A stretch of 45,679 bases of DNA, taken from NCBI GenBank assembly GCA_025963385.1, contig JAOPUT010000170.1:1-45679 (forward strand). Reading direction: 5' to 3'. A model generated the notes under the pieces. It was given only the letters and a program-made list of their open reading frames with translations. It did not search any database and was not told the origin of the DNA. Origin of the DNA: Mycobacterium sp. (GTDB lineage: Bacteria; Actinomycetota; Actinomycetes; Mycobacteriales; Mycobacteriaceae). The position numbers and the translations under genes were made by a program. This document shows, piece by piece, positions 32,118-40,861 of this stretch (position 1 is the stretch's first letter; every line of letters begins with the position of its first letter).

Positions 32118-32939
32118 GTGAACGCGAACGACATCGATCCGACCGAGGTCGAACCAAGCGCCGTCACCAAGTGGGACCCGGGCGTCACCGAGCGGGTGAT
32201 GGGTTGGCTCCGACCGCTCATCAAGGGCTACCACCGCGCCGAGGTTCACGGACTCGACGACTTCCCAGTGGGCGGCGCGCTCGTGGTGGGGAACCATTCG
32301 GGTGGGCTGTTCGCCATGGACGTGCCGGTGTTCGCGACGGGCTTCTACGAGAGGTTTGGCTTCGACCGGCCCGTCTACACCCTGAGCCACGACATCATCT
32401 TCACCGGGCCGACCGGTGACTTCTTCCGCAAGACCGGTTTCATCCCGGCCAACCACGAGAACGCCGATGAGGCGTTGCGCTCAGGTGGTGTCGTCGTCGT
32501 GTTCCCCGGGGGCGACTACGACGTCTACCGTCCGACGTTCTCCGAGAACAAGATCGACTTCGGCGGCCGCACCGGCTACGTGCGAGCCGCACTGAACGCC
32601 GGCGTGCCGATCGTGCCGTCGGTGTCGATCGGCGGGCAGGAGGCGCAGCTGTTCCTATCCCGCGGCGAGTGGATGGCCAAGACACTGCGGCTGGACAAGC
32701 TGTTGCGCGCCAAGATCCTGCCCATCTCGTTCGGTTTCCCGTTCGGGCTGTCGGCGGTGCTTCCCGTGAACGTGCCGCTGCCGACGAAGATCGTCACCCG
32801 GGTGCTGCCACCGATCGACGTCGTGGCCGAGTTCGGCGAGAACCCCGACGTCGACGAGGTCGACACGCATGTCCGCCGCGTCATGCAGCAGGCACTCGAC
32901 GAGCTGGCGAGAGAACGCCGCCTACCCGTGCTCGGCTGA
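32118..32939 (+). CDS. PlsC-like lysophospholipid acyltransferase (Rv1428c-like)
   Basis: A 273-residue acyltransferase of the PlsC/LPLAT type. These enzymes move an acyl group from acyl-CoA or ACP to a glycerol-phosphate-type acceptor at the membrane. The catalytic region reads LVVGNHSGGLFAMDVPVF, with His in NHSGG but the acidic partner further away than in the usual HX4D, as in this subfamily. The later VVVFPGGDYDVYRP matches the substrate-phosphate-binding block. Mostly soluble with hydrophobic patches; likely peripheral. GTG 32118 has an AGGGGG ribosome site. It is 6 bp from the fadD12 gene, which overlaps lipO, matching the recalled Rv1428c-fadD12-lipO gene set, so this is one operon under the palindrome at 32085-32098. 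Confidence 0.87.
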   Translation: MNANDIDPTEVEPSAVTKWDPGVTERVMGWLRPLIKGYHRAEVHGLDDFPVGGALVVGNHSGGLFAMDVPVFATGFYERFGFDRPVYTLSHDIIFTGPTGDFFRKTGFIPANHENADEALRSGGVVVVFPGGDYDVYRPTFSENKIDFGGRTGYVRAALNAGVPIVPSVSIGGQEAQLFLSRGEWMAKTLRLDKLLRAKILPISFGFPFGLSAVLPVNVPLPTKIVTRVLPPIDVVAEFGENPDVDEVDTHVRRVMQQALDELARERRLPVLG

Positions 32940-32945
32940 TCGCTC

Positions 32946-34592
32946 ATGGCACTCATCGATCCACTGACCGGAACCCTCGGCCTGCTGACCACCATGGTGC
33001 GGGCCCGCGTCATCGCGCCGCTGCGGCCGGACAAGTACGTGAGGATCGCCGCCGCGATGGCGCGCGAGAACATGGCCATCACATCGGGTTTCGCCAGCGC
33101 GGCCCAGCGTTGCCCGGACCGCCCCGGCCTCGTCGACGAGCTCGGCACGCTGACGTGGCGTGACATCGACCAGCGGGCCGACGCCCTCGCCGCCGCACTG
33201 CAGGCACTGCCAGGCGGCACGCCGCACGTCATCGGGATCATGGCGCGCAACCACCGCGGCTTCGTCGACTCGCTGATCGCCGCCAACCGCGTCGGCGCCG
33301 ACGTGCTGCTCCTCAACACGTCCTTCGCAGGACCTGCACTCGCAGAGGTCGTTTCGCGGGAGGGGGTCGACGCCGTCGTCTACGACGAGGAGTTCACCAC
33401 CACCGTCGACCGGGCGCTCGGGGAAGGCGCGAACGCGACACGGATCGTCGCGTGGACCGAGACTCCCGACCACGAGCTGACGGTCGAATCGATGATCAGT
33501 GAGCACTTCGGCAGCCGACCCGAACGCACGGACGACAAGTCCAGGGTCATCCTGCTGACATCGGGCACGACGGGAACACCGAAGGGCGCCACCCACTCCG
33601 GCGGCAGTCCAATGACCCTCAAGGCCATCCTCGATCGAACCCCTTGGTGCGCAGAGGAAGTCACCGTCGTCGTCGCACCGATGTTCCACGCGTGGGGCTT
33701 CTCGCAACTGGCGTTCGCCGCGTCGATGGCGTGCACGATCGTGACGAGACGCAAGTTCGACCCGGAGGCCACGCTCAAGCTCGTCGACCGCCACCGGGCC
33801 ACCGGATTGTGCGTCGTGCCAGTCATGTTCGACCGGATCATGGCCTTGCCGGACGACGTCCTCTCGCGGTACAGCGGACGGTCACTGCGGTTCGCGGCAG
33901 CATCCGGCTCCCGGATGCGCCCCGACGTGGTCACCGCCTTCATGGACCGGTTCGGCGACGTGATCTACAACAACTACAACGCCACCGAGGCCGGCATGAT
34001 CGCCACCGCGACACCCGCCGACCTACGCGCGGCGCCGGACACCGCGGGCAGACCAGCCGACGGCACCGACATCCGCATCCTCGACGCCGAGCACCGCGAG
34101 ATGCCCACCGGTGAGGTCGGAACCATCTTCGTGCGCAACTCCACGCAGTTCGACGGCTACACCAAGGGTTCCACCGAGAAGGGGAAGGCCTTTCACGACG
34201 GCTTCATGAGCTCGGGCGACGTCGGCTATCTCGATGTGGAGGGGCGGCTGTTCGTGGTCGGGCGCGACGACGAGATGATCGTCTCCGGCGGTGAGAACGT
34301 CTATCCCATCGAAGTGGAGAAGACGCTCGCCGCCCACGCGGACGTGACCGAGGCCGTCGTGCTCGGCGCCGACGACGAGCAGTACGGCCAGCGACTGGTG
34401 GCGTTCGTGGTGTTGGCCGAGGACGCCGGGGCCACACCCGAACTGCTCAAGGACTACGTGCGGAAGAACCTGGCGAACTACAAGGTGCCAAGGGACATCA
34501 CGGTGCTCGGCGAACTGCCGCGCGGCAGCACTGGCAAGATCCTTCGTCGTGACCTTCAGGCGCTCATCGATACGGACGGCGATGCGACGTAG
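32946..34592 (+). CDS. fadD12: Long-chain acyl-CoA synthetase FadD12-like
   Basis: A 548-residue ANL-family ligase that activates fatty acids to acyl-CoA via acyl-AMP. Visible: the phosphate loop LLTSGTTGTPKGATHSGG, YNNYNATEAGMI, the Asp in MSSGDVGYLDVEGRLFVVGR, the hinge region RDDEMIVSGGENVYPIEVE and the catalytic lysine in PRGSTGKILRRD. Length agrees with FadD12 (535) and so does the gene order PlsC-like, ligase, esterase. An N-terminal amphipathic helix region (GTLGLLTTMVRARVIAPL) may associate with the membrane. ATG 32946 starts 6 bp after the upstream gene. The end overlaps the lipO start by 11 bp. It may supply acyl-CoA to the acyltransferase encoded upstream. Confidence 0.9.
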   Translation: MALIDPLTGTLGLLTTMVRARVIAPLRPDKYVRIAAAMARENMAITSGFASAAQRCPDRPGLVDELGTLTWRDIDQRADALAAALQALPGGTPHVIGIMARNHRGFVDSLIAANRVGADVLLLNTSFAGPALAEVVSREGVDAVVYDEEFTTTVDRALGEGANATRIVAWTETPDHELTVESMISEHFGSRPERTDDKSRVILLTSGTTGTPKGATHSGGSPMTLKAILDRTPWCAEEVTVVVAPMFHAWGFSQLAFAASMACTIVTRRKFDPEATLKLVDRHRATGLCVVPVMFDRIMALPDDVLSRYSGRSLRFAAASGSRMRPDVVTAFMDRFGDVIYNNYNATEAGMIATATPADLRAAPDTAGRPADGTDIRILDAEHREMPTGEVGTIFVRNSTQFDGYTKGSTEKGKAFHDGFMSSGDVGYLDVEGRLFVVGRDDEMIVSGGENVYPIEVEKTLAAHADVTEAVVLGADDEQYGQRLVAFVVLAEDAGATPELLKDYVRKNLANYKVPRDITVLGELPRGSTGKILRRDLQALIDTDGDAT

Positions 34593-35799
34593 ACATCCAC
34601 TGCTGCGCGCGATCGTCGAGGTCGTCAACGCCGCGAATGCCGTGCGCCCGCTGGGCCGCGAGGGCTACGTGACGATTCCCGTGTTCTTCCTGGGCTGGCC
34701 AACCGGTGAGGCAGCCCCCATCGTGGCCGGAGCGTCGATGCTCGACGCGGCGCGCCGCGGGCTGCGCGGCGACTTCAGCGGTCGGCGCGGTCAAATCGCC
34801 TTGGCGCTGACCGCAATCGCATGGGGCCTCCTCGGTTTCATCTACGTCCGCAACTCCAGGTCCCAGGACTCCTTCGAGGGCCCGCTGCGCGACACGCTGG
34901 GCGACGACTACGCCGCGATCGCGGCCGAGGAGCGCCGCCGCAGGCGCGGTGGCGTGCTCCGGACGTCGTGGGCGCGACGCCGGTACGTGAACAAGGCTGA
35001 CGTCGTCCGCTACGGCCCGCACCGCGCCAACGTCGCCGACGTCTGGCGCCGCGGCGACCTGCCGCGCGACGGCAGGGCGCCCGTCCTGCTTCAGGTGCCG
35101 GGTGGCGCATGGGCGATCGGCATGCGGCGGCCGCAGGCGTACCCGCTGATGACGCACATGGCCGAGCGCGGCTGGATCTGCGTGTCGATGGCCTACCGGG
35201 TCAGCCCACGCAATACCTGGCCTGCCCACATCGTCGACGTCAAGCGGGCACTCGCGTGGGTCAAGGAGAACATCGCCGACTACGGCGGGGACCCCGACTT
35301 CGTGGCGATCACGGGCGGTTCGGCCGGCGGCCATCTGACGGCGTTGGCCGCGCTCACGCCGAATGATCCTCAGTGGCAACCAGGTTTCGAGCACGCCGAC
35401 ACCTCGGTGGTTGCCGCGGTGCCGATCTACGGGCGCTACGACTGGTTCACCAGGGAGGGTTCCGGCAGGCCCGAGTTCATCGCCATCCTGCAGCGCTACA
35501 TCGTCAAGAAGCGGTTCGCCGCGCACCGCTCGGTCTACCTCGACGCGTCGCCGATCACCAAGGTGCGACCGGACGCCCCACCCTTCTTCGTGCTGCACGG
35601 CACCGATGACTCGATCATCCCGGTGCAGGAGGGGCGCGCGTTCGCCAAGGCACTCAAGGAGGCGTCGGCCAAACCGGTCGTCTACGCCGAGATCCCGCAC
35701 GCACAGCATGCCTTCGACTTCTTCGGCTCGCCACACGGGCACTTCACCGCAACGGCCGTCGCACACTTCCTGGACTGGGTGAAGGCCAAGCGCGGCTAG
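34582..35799 (+). CDS. lipO: Alpha/beta hydrolase of the HSL group (LipO-like)
   Basis: A 405-residue esterase/lipase of the hormone-sensitive-lipase type. The nucleophile elbow is GGSAGG with Ser247; the acid is likely in LHGTDDSIIP and the histidine in HAQHAFDFF. The oxyanion region reads QVPGGAWAIG rather than the usual HGGG, a change shared with the LipC-like protein in this window. An N-terminal extension of ~130 residues holds one or two hydrophobic segments (IALALTAIAWGLLGFIYV), so membrane anchoring is likely. It would hydrolyse acyl esters. ATG 34582 overlaps the fadD12 stop by 11 bp, so translation is coupled. In M. tuberculosis lipO likewise follows fadD12. The stop is 47 bp from that of the convergent DUF4185 gene. 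Confidence 0.88.
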   Translation: MRRRHPLLRAIVEVVNAANAVRPLGREGYVTIPVFFLGWPTGEAAPIVAGASMLDAARRGLRGDFSGRRGQIALALTAIAWGLLGFIYVRNSRSQDSFEGPLRDTLGDDYAAIAAEERRRRRGGVLRTSWARRRYVNKADVVRYGPHRANVADVWRRGDLPRDGRAPVLLQVPGGAWAIGMRRPQAYPLMTHMAERGWICVSMAYRVSPRNTWPAHIVDVKRALAWVKENIADYGGDPDFVAITGGSAGGHLTALAALTPNDPQWQPGFEHADTSVVAAVPIYGRYDWFTREGSGRPEFIAILQRYIVKKRFAAHRSVYLDASPITKVRPDAPPFFVLHGTDDSIIPVQEGRAFAKALKEASAKPVVYAEIPHAQHAFDFFGSPHGHFTATAVAHFLDWVKAKRG

Positions 35800-35846
35800 G
35801 CGCCCTCCGGTTTGGCCCCGAGGCCCGACGTGCTCGTGCCCCCGCT

Positions 35847-37268
35847 CTAGGGCAGCACCGTGTGCATCAGCATGACGTTGTAGGCCGACCACAGCGACAG
35901 GTTGTAGTAGAGCTCCCTGCCCGTCGACCAGGGGTGAAGATACGGCGCATAGATGCCGCCGGGAAACTCCATGTGGCTCACCAGCATCTGCTCGGGACTC
36001 CACGGCCCCTGCGGGGTGGGTGACGTCCGCATCACGACGTCGTTGGCCCCGTTGCAGTAGAGCGCCAGATACTGCTTGAGGTAGGTGTTGTACTGGGCCG
36101 ACATCTCGCCCACCGGGCCGGGGATCACCGGTGTCGCGGCGGCCGGGTTGCCAGGGACCCAGGCGCCGTTGTCCGAGTTCCAGTACTCGTACTTCGTCAG
36201 GTCGGGGATGAGCGCGGGTGACACCCGCGCGATGTACGCCGAACCGCCGCGCCCGTTGGGTGTCCCGAACGTGTAGAGATAGGGGTCACCCGGACCTGGT
36301 TTCAGGAACGCCCCCATCTGGAAGTTCTCGTTGCCAGCGCCGGGGGTGCGGATGGTCCCCGGGTACACGCCCCACGTCTCACCGTTGTCGGGGGACATCG
36401 CGATCGCCGAGTAGTTCGTCGACCACGCCCCGTTGGCGTCCCAGCTTCTGATGGACATGAAGTTGAGGTACTGCTTACCGCCCGCCGCGACGCCGGCGGT
36501 CGGGATGATGCCCGTCTCCTCTGGCGCCTGCCCGATGGTGTTGATGATCTGCTTGGAGATACCTGGTCGCCACACCGGCGACCCGGAATACTTGTTGGCG
36601 ACAACGCCATTCGGCACGGCGATCGTCTGTGCCAACGAACGGTCCTGGCTGCGGAACAGCGTGTTGTAACGCCACTGCTTGCCGGGGATGCCGCAGTAGC
36701 CGTTGGTGTCGCCGAAGGCCATCAGCACCTGGTCGTTGGCGGAGTCGCCGTTGTCCCACATGATCCCGAGGTCGGTCCCGGTGACGGCGAAGCGCTTGAT
36801 GGTGTCGTTCGGGCTGTCGGGTCCGGTGACCCAGCCGACGAGCGACGTCCCCGGTGGCGCGGTGGACACCGGCGCGGGCGCGGCGGCCGGGGCGGGTTGC
36901 GTCGCCGCAGGCGGCTGGGTGGCCGTACCTCCCGGCCGGGGTGACGGGACCACGGCGGCCTGCTGGTGGACGGGCGCTTTGGCTGGTGGTGGGGTGAGCG
37001 CCTTGATCAGCGAGGGCAACAGGCCAAGCTTCGGAAGCGGAGCCGCATCATTCGAGCCAGCCGGCTTGTGCCCGAACGGCCGGTTGAACGGCGAGATTCC
37101 CGACGGGCTGGGAATCTGAAAGGCCTGACCCGGCAAGGGCTGCGCTGCTGCCGCGGCGCCCTCACACGGATCGGCGTTCGCCGGTGGCACGACGCCGACG
37201 GCGACACAGAGTCCGATGGCGGCCGCCGATGCCACCGATGCGGATGCGATTCGACGACGCGGCGACAT
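35847..37268 (-). CDS. Secreted DUF4185 protein, possible D-arabinan hydrolase
   Basis: A 473-residue exported protein. A signal peptide covers about residues 1-32 (SASVASAAAIGLCVAVGVVP, cut near ANA/DP). A low-complexity Pro/Ala/Thr linker follows (about residues 40-140), then a DUF4185 domain to the end. This has the look of a beta-propeller: VLMAFGDTNGYCGIPG, MSIRSWDANGAW, MSPDNGETWGVYPGTIRTPG, FGTPNGRGGSAYIARVS, LVSHMEFPGGIYAPYLHPWS. Some DUF4185 proteins have been reported as endo-D-arabinanases (GH183) that cleave mycobacterial arabinan; this is from memory and not proven for this gene. Asp and Glu residues in FGDTNG and GPVGEM are possible catalytic sites. The AAAGGTG before ATG 37268 is a usable ribosome site. 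Extracellular or cell-wall location. It stands alone, convergent with lipO. Confidence 0.85.
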   Translation of the reverse strand: MSPRRRIASASVASAAAIGLCVAVGVVPPANADPCEGAAAAAQPLPGQAFQIPSPSGISPFNRPFGHKPAGSNDAAPLPKLGLLPSLIKALTPPPAKAPVHQQAAVVPSPRPGGTATQPPAATQPAPAAAPAPVSTAPPGTSLVGWVTGPDSPNDTIKRFAVTGTDLGIMWDNGDSANDQVLMAFGDTNGYCGIPGKQWRYNTLFRSQDRSLAQTIAVPNGVVANKYSGSPVWRPGISKQIINTIGQAPEETGIIPTAGVAAGGKQYLNFMSIRSWDANGAWSTNYSAIAMSPDNGETWGVYPGTIRTPGAGNENFQMGAFLKPGPGDPYLYTFGTPNGRGGSAYIARVSPALIPDLTKYEYWNSDNGAWVPGNPAAATPVIPGPVGEMSAQYNTYLKQYLALYCNGANDVVMRTSPTPQGPWSPEQMLVSHMEFPGGIYAPYLHPWSTGRELYYNLSLWSAYNVMLMHTVLP

Positions 37269-37756
37269 GTCACACCTTTCACGGAGGACGTCGCATTGAC
37301 GTCAGCAACTTGCGATTGTGACGATAGTGACCAGTGGGACTGTTGTGTTTATCGAGTTACGGCTTGGTATCCATCCGTGACCGTGTCGCAACCTAGGACC
37401 GGGCCCTGCCTTCCGGGAGCCGTCCCGGACCGAGACCGGCCGAGCGCCCCATACACATCACCCTGGCATCGAACTGGGAATCAACGATTAGTTTGCTGTG
37501 AACGACGACGCTGCAGAGCGGAGGTCGGCAAACCTTCGCCCACCTCGACGTCGTGTGCCCAAAGCGATTGTCACAGATGGCCTTACGTTCGACACGATCT
37601 TCACTCGCACGAATCGGCGCGAAGCTAGGCGTGATCATGGCCGCGCTGTTAGTTTTGCCATCCGTGCGAAAAGGTGATGTGTTGGTGAACTGCACGTAAC
37701 GCACCGTCCGTACGGTCAGGCCCCTGGGCAGGTGGCCTCGCGACGGAAGGACGACG
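37269..37756. other. 488-bp non-coding region between divergent genes
   Basis: No convincing gene. It is less GC-rich than its surroundings and must hold promoters for the DUF4185 gene (left) and the permease (right). Visible items: GACGTC twice within 20 bp near the left end, including a TGACGTCA palindrome, and ACCGT-CCGT-ACGGT (37703-37716) about 40 bp before the permease start, which could be an operator. AAGGA lies 7 nt before ATG 37757. I see no riboswitch-like conserved sequence and no good rho-independent terminator. Confidence 0.6.
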
Positions 37757-39433
37757 ATGGCGATTGCATCTACGGGCGCTCCGGAGGCGGGGCCGGGACT
37801 CCAGCGGACGGTCGGATTCTGGGGCCTGATGTTCGTGTCCCTCGGATCGATCATCGGCTCGGGTTGGTTGTTGAGCGCGTTGAGCGCGACGCAGACGGCG
37901 GGCCCGGCCGCGGTCATCTCCTGGGTCATTGCGGCGGCGATGCTGATCGTCCTGGCACTCGTCTTCGCCGAGCTTGGCGGCGCGTATCCGGTGGCAGGCG
38001 GTTCCGGGCGCTTCCCGTTCTACTCCCACGGTGCGTTCAGCGGATTCATCGCCGCGTGGGCGTCCTGGCTGCAGGCGGTCGCGATCGCACCGATCGAGAT
38101 CCTCGCCGCCATCGCCTACGTCAACAGCGTCGGGTGGGTGAACACCCACTTCAACATGCTCAACGACGCGGGATTGTTGAATGCCAAGGGGCTCGTCGTC
38201 GCTACCATCCTGCTCATCGCGTTCACGGCGATGAACCTCGCGGGTGCCAAGTTCATGTCGGAAAGCAATGGGCTGGTGGTGATCTGGAAGACGGCGGTGC
38301 CACTGCTGGCGATCTTCGTGATCGGGTACCTGTCGTTTCATCCCGGCAACTTCACCGCGGGCGGCAGCTTCATGCCGTTCGGCATGCACGGCGTCTTCGC
38401 CGCGCTGCCGCTCGGGGTGGTGTTCGCCCTGCAGGGCTTCGAACAGGCCGTGCAACTGGCAGGCGAGGCCAAGAACCCGCAGAAGGACATGTCGCGGGCG
38501 ATCATCACCGCGATGGTCATCGGCGGGCTGCTCTACATCGCACTGCAGGCCGCGTTCGTGCTCGCCGTCGACCCCGCCGACGTCAAGGACGGCTGGGCTC
38601 ATCCGCTGGGGCTCGGCGGTGAGAACTCAAGCTACGGTGCGTGGTACACGTTGGCCCTTGCGGTCGGTGCCGGATGGCTGGCCGTCGTCCTGATCATCGA
38701 CGCGGTGGTCTCCCCGTCGGGCACGGGCATCGTCTACATCGGCACCACCGCGCGGCTGTCCTACGCGCTCGGCGAGCTACCCGAGCTGCCGACCCGGCTG
38801 GCCAGCACCGACCGTCGTGGCGTCCCGGTGTGGTCGATCATCGTCTCGGCGATCATCGGCTGGCTGTGCTTCGGTCCGTTCCCGAGCTGGAGCAAGTTGG
38901 TCGCCGTCGTCACCGGTGCCACCGCCATCATGTACGCGTTCGCACCAATTGCACTGGCCGCCTTGCGCAAGCGCGACGGAGACCGACCCCGCAGCTACCG
39001 CATGCCGTTGCCGAGCGTGCTGCTTCCGGTGGCCTTCGTCTCGGCGAACCTACTGCTGTACTGGGGCTCCTACGACGTCGAATGGAAACTCGACATCGCC
39101 CTGGTGCTCGGCGCCGTGCTGTTCTTCATCGGCGCTGCCGTCAAGAAGACGTACACGGGCGACATGCTGCGGCACGGCTACTGGATCATCCCGTGGCTGA
39201 TCGGCGCGACCATCATCAGCTACTTCGGCGACTACGGCGGCCCGCACCCCGTCTTCGACGGCTTCATCTTCGGCGAGTGGTCCGACCTGGTTCTCGTCGC
39301 CGTCTTCAGCCTGGCCATCTTCTACTGGGCCCTCGCGGTGGCGATGCCGTCGGACAAGGTGAAGGCCGCCGTCGAGCGCGATGCCGACCAGATCGAAGGC
39401 GGCAACGTCCTTCCCGTGCCGCTCACCTCGTAG
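37757..39433 (+). CDS. APC-family amino-acid permease
   Basis: A 558-residue secondary transporter with about 12-14 membrane spans. It has the first-helix signature LGSIIGSGWLLSALSA, the conserved loop ELGGAYPVAGGSGRFP and VFALQGFEQAVQLAGEAKNP, typical of APC superfamily uptake systems. The long form with extra C-terminal spans (RHGYWIIPWLIGATIISYFG) resembles aspartate/glutamate or basic amino-acid antiporter-type members. Substrate cannot be read from sequence. Start ATG 37757 with a GGAAGGAC ribosome site. It has its own upstream region of nearly 500 bp with a palindrome, suggesting separate regulation. The stop is 8 bp from that of the convergent WS/DGAT gene. Confidence 0.88.
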   Translation: MAIASTGAPEAGPGLQRTVGFWGLMFVSLGSIIGSGWLLSALSATQTAGPAAVISWVIAAAMLIVLALVFAELGGAYPVAGGSGRFPFYSHGAFSGFIAAWASWLQAVAIAPIEILAAIAYVNSVGWVNTHFNMLNDAGLLNAKGLVVATILLIAFTAMNLAGAKFMSESNGLVVIWKTAVPLLAIFVIGYLSFHPGNFTAGGSFMPFGMHGVFAALPLGVVFALQGFEQAVQLAGEAKNPQKDMSRAIITAMVIGGLLYIALQAAFVLAVDPADVKDGWAHPLGLGGENSSYGAWYTLALAVGAGWLAVVLIIDAVVSPSGTGIVYIGTTARLSYALGELPELPTRLASTDRRGVPVWSIIVSAIIGWLCFGPFPSWSKLVAVVTGATAIMYAFAPIALAALRKRDGDRPRSYRMPLPSVLLPVAFVSANLLLYWGSYDVEWKLDIALVLGAVLFFIGAAVKKTYTGDMLRHGYWIIPWLIGATIISYFGDYGGPHPVFDGFIFGEWSDLVLVAVFSLAIFYWALAVAMPSDKVKAAVERDADQIEGGNVLPVPLTS

Positions 39434-39441
39434 CGGGTCGG

Positions 39442-40857
39442 TTACGGCGCCATTGCACCTTCGACGACGGTGAGCTCATCGGAAAGCCCAGCCGCACGCC
39501 GGATTTCGATGAACGCCTCGACCATCGCCGCGGTCAGCTCGTGTGCGTCCTCGAGTGTGGCGCCGTCGGACAACACCGAGACGTTGAGCTGGTCGACGTA
39601 GCTCCAGACCGTGATGTTGAGGCCGCTGCCGGTGGTCAGCGGACCCACCGAGTAGATCTCGGTCACCAGCGCGCCGCCGACCCTGCCGTGCTCGCGCGGA
39701 CCTGGCACGTTGGAGATCGGAAGGTTGAGCACCTTGTTCTGGCCGTCCTTGTTGGCCAGCCAGCGGAACATCGCCTCAGCGGGCGCGGGCGGGAAGTACG
39801 CCGACCACCGACTCACCAGTTCGGGACCCATCAGATGGTGGGTCTCCTTGGCGGACACCGCAGCGTCGTGCACTGCCTGCACCCGCTCGAGTGGATCGGC
39901 CATCTCGACGGGAAGCGTCATCATGACACCCGTGAAGTAGTTTCCCGAGATGCGATCGCGGGAGAAGTCGAAACTCACGGGGACCGAGGCCAACAGCGGA
40001 TGGTCGGCTCGCCCGTCGTACTTCTCCAGGAGCCGGCGCAGCGCCCCGGTCGAGATCGCCAGCACCATGTCGTTGATGGTGACACCGAGGTGCTTGCCGG
40101 TCTCCTTGACGTCGGCGAGCGACAACGTGGCCGTCGCGAACCGACGGGTCCCGTCGACCATGTGGTTCATGAAGGTGGGGGGCGGGGTGAACGGCCGGGT
40201 CAGTTCCGGGCCCAGCTTGCGCGAGCTCTTGCGCACCCGGCCCAACCCCTGAGCGGTGTAGCGCACGACGCTGGGCAGCCGTCCGATCTGCCGCAGGTGA
40301 TCGCCGAACGCCGTCCGCACCAGCTCTGCCTTCGTGGGCGCGGGATCCGTTGCATACGAATCACGGTCGTCGGGTGCGGTCTGCAGATCCATTCCGCGCG
40401 CCATCAGGTTTGCCGACGCGACGCCGTCGGCCAGCGCGTGGTGGATCTTGCCGAGCACCGCGATCCTGCCGTCGGCGAGACCTTCGATGAAGTACATCTC
40501 CCACAGCGGCCGGCTGCGGTCCAGCGGCGTGCTGGCGATCCTGCCGACCGCGTCGTCGAGCTCGCGCCTGCCGCCCGGGGCGTCCACCCGGTAGGGGCGG
40601 ATGTGGTATTCGAGGTCGACCTCGCAGTTCTCGCGCCACATGGGGTGGTGAAACTTGAACGGGATGTCGACCAACTCGTAGCGGAACGGGTCCAGCTTGT
40701 GGAGCCTGCCGTGGATCACCTTGCGGAATTCGTCGACGCCGAAGGTCCGGCCCTCGAGCCCGTCGAGCGCGATCACCGCCAGCTTCAGCGTGTGCATGTG
40801 CACGGTCGGCGTTTCGCTGTACAGCAGTACCGCGTCCCACCCGCTGAGCCTCTTCAC
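39442..40857 (-). CDS. Wax ester synthase/diacylglycerol acyltransferase (Rv0221-like)
   Basis: A 471-residue WS/DGAT protein, close to Rv0221 (469). It esterifies acyl-CoA to diacylglycerol or fatty alcohol to make storage triacylglycerol or wax. The catalytic HHxxxDG motif is intact: KIHHALADGVAS at residues 138-149 (His139, His140, Asp144, Gly145). The later ISNVPGPREH and NITVWSYVDQLNVSVLSDG are the conserved C-terminal blocks. It begins with GTG 40857 (MKRLSGWDAVLLYSETP, a standard family N-terminus). It is 4 bp downstream of the lipC stop on the same strand, forming an operon with that esterase, just as Rv0220-Rv0221. Peripheral at membrane or lipid droplet. An internal in-frame stop or lesion is not seen. 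Confidence 0.93.
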   Translation of the reverse strand: MKRLSGWDAVLLYSETPTVHMHTLKLAVIALDGLEGRTFGVDEFRKVIHGRLHKLDPFRYELVDIPFKFHHPMWRENCEVDLEYHIRPYRVDAPGGRRELDDAVGRIASTPLDRSRPLWEMYFIEGLADGRIAVLGKIHHALADGVASANLMARGMDLQTAPDDRDSYATDPAPTKAELVRTAFGDHLRQIGRLPSVVRYTAQGLGRVRKSSRKLGPELTRPFTPPPTFMNHMVDGTRRFATATLSLADVKETGKHLGVTINDMVLAISTGALRRLLEKYDGRADHPLLASVPVSFDFSRDRISGNYFTGVMMTLPVEMADPLERVQAVHDAAVSAKETHHLMGPELVSRWSAYFPPAPAEAMFRWLANKDGQNKVLNLPISNVPGPREHGRVGGALVTEIYSVGPLTTGSGLNITVWSYVDQLNVSVLSDGATLEDAHELTAAMVEAFIEIRRAAGLSDELTVVEGAMAP

Positions 40858-40861
40858 GCGG

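Noticed and set aside
35800..35846. Terminator between lipO and the DUF4185 gene
   Set aside because: Only a 4-bp GGCC/GGCC stem is visible and there is no U-tract.
34564..36003. Minus-strand open frame of 479 codons opposite lipO
   Set aside because: No recognisable domain; the plus-strand hydrolase has full catalytic motifs.
37498..37677. 59-codon frame in the 488-bp gap before the permease
   Set aside because: No ribosome site, mixed third-position bases unlike genes here, very Arg-rich product with no recognisable domain.
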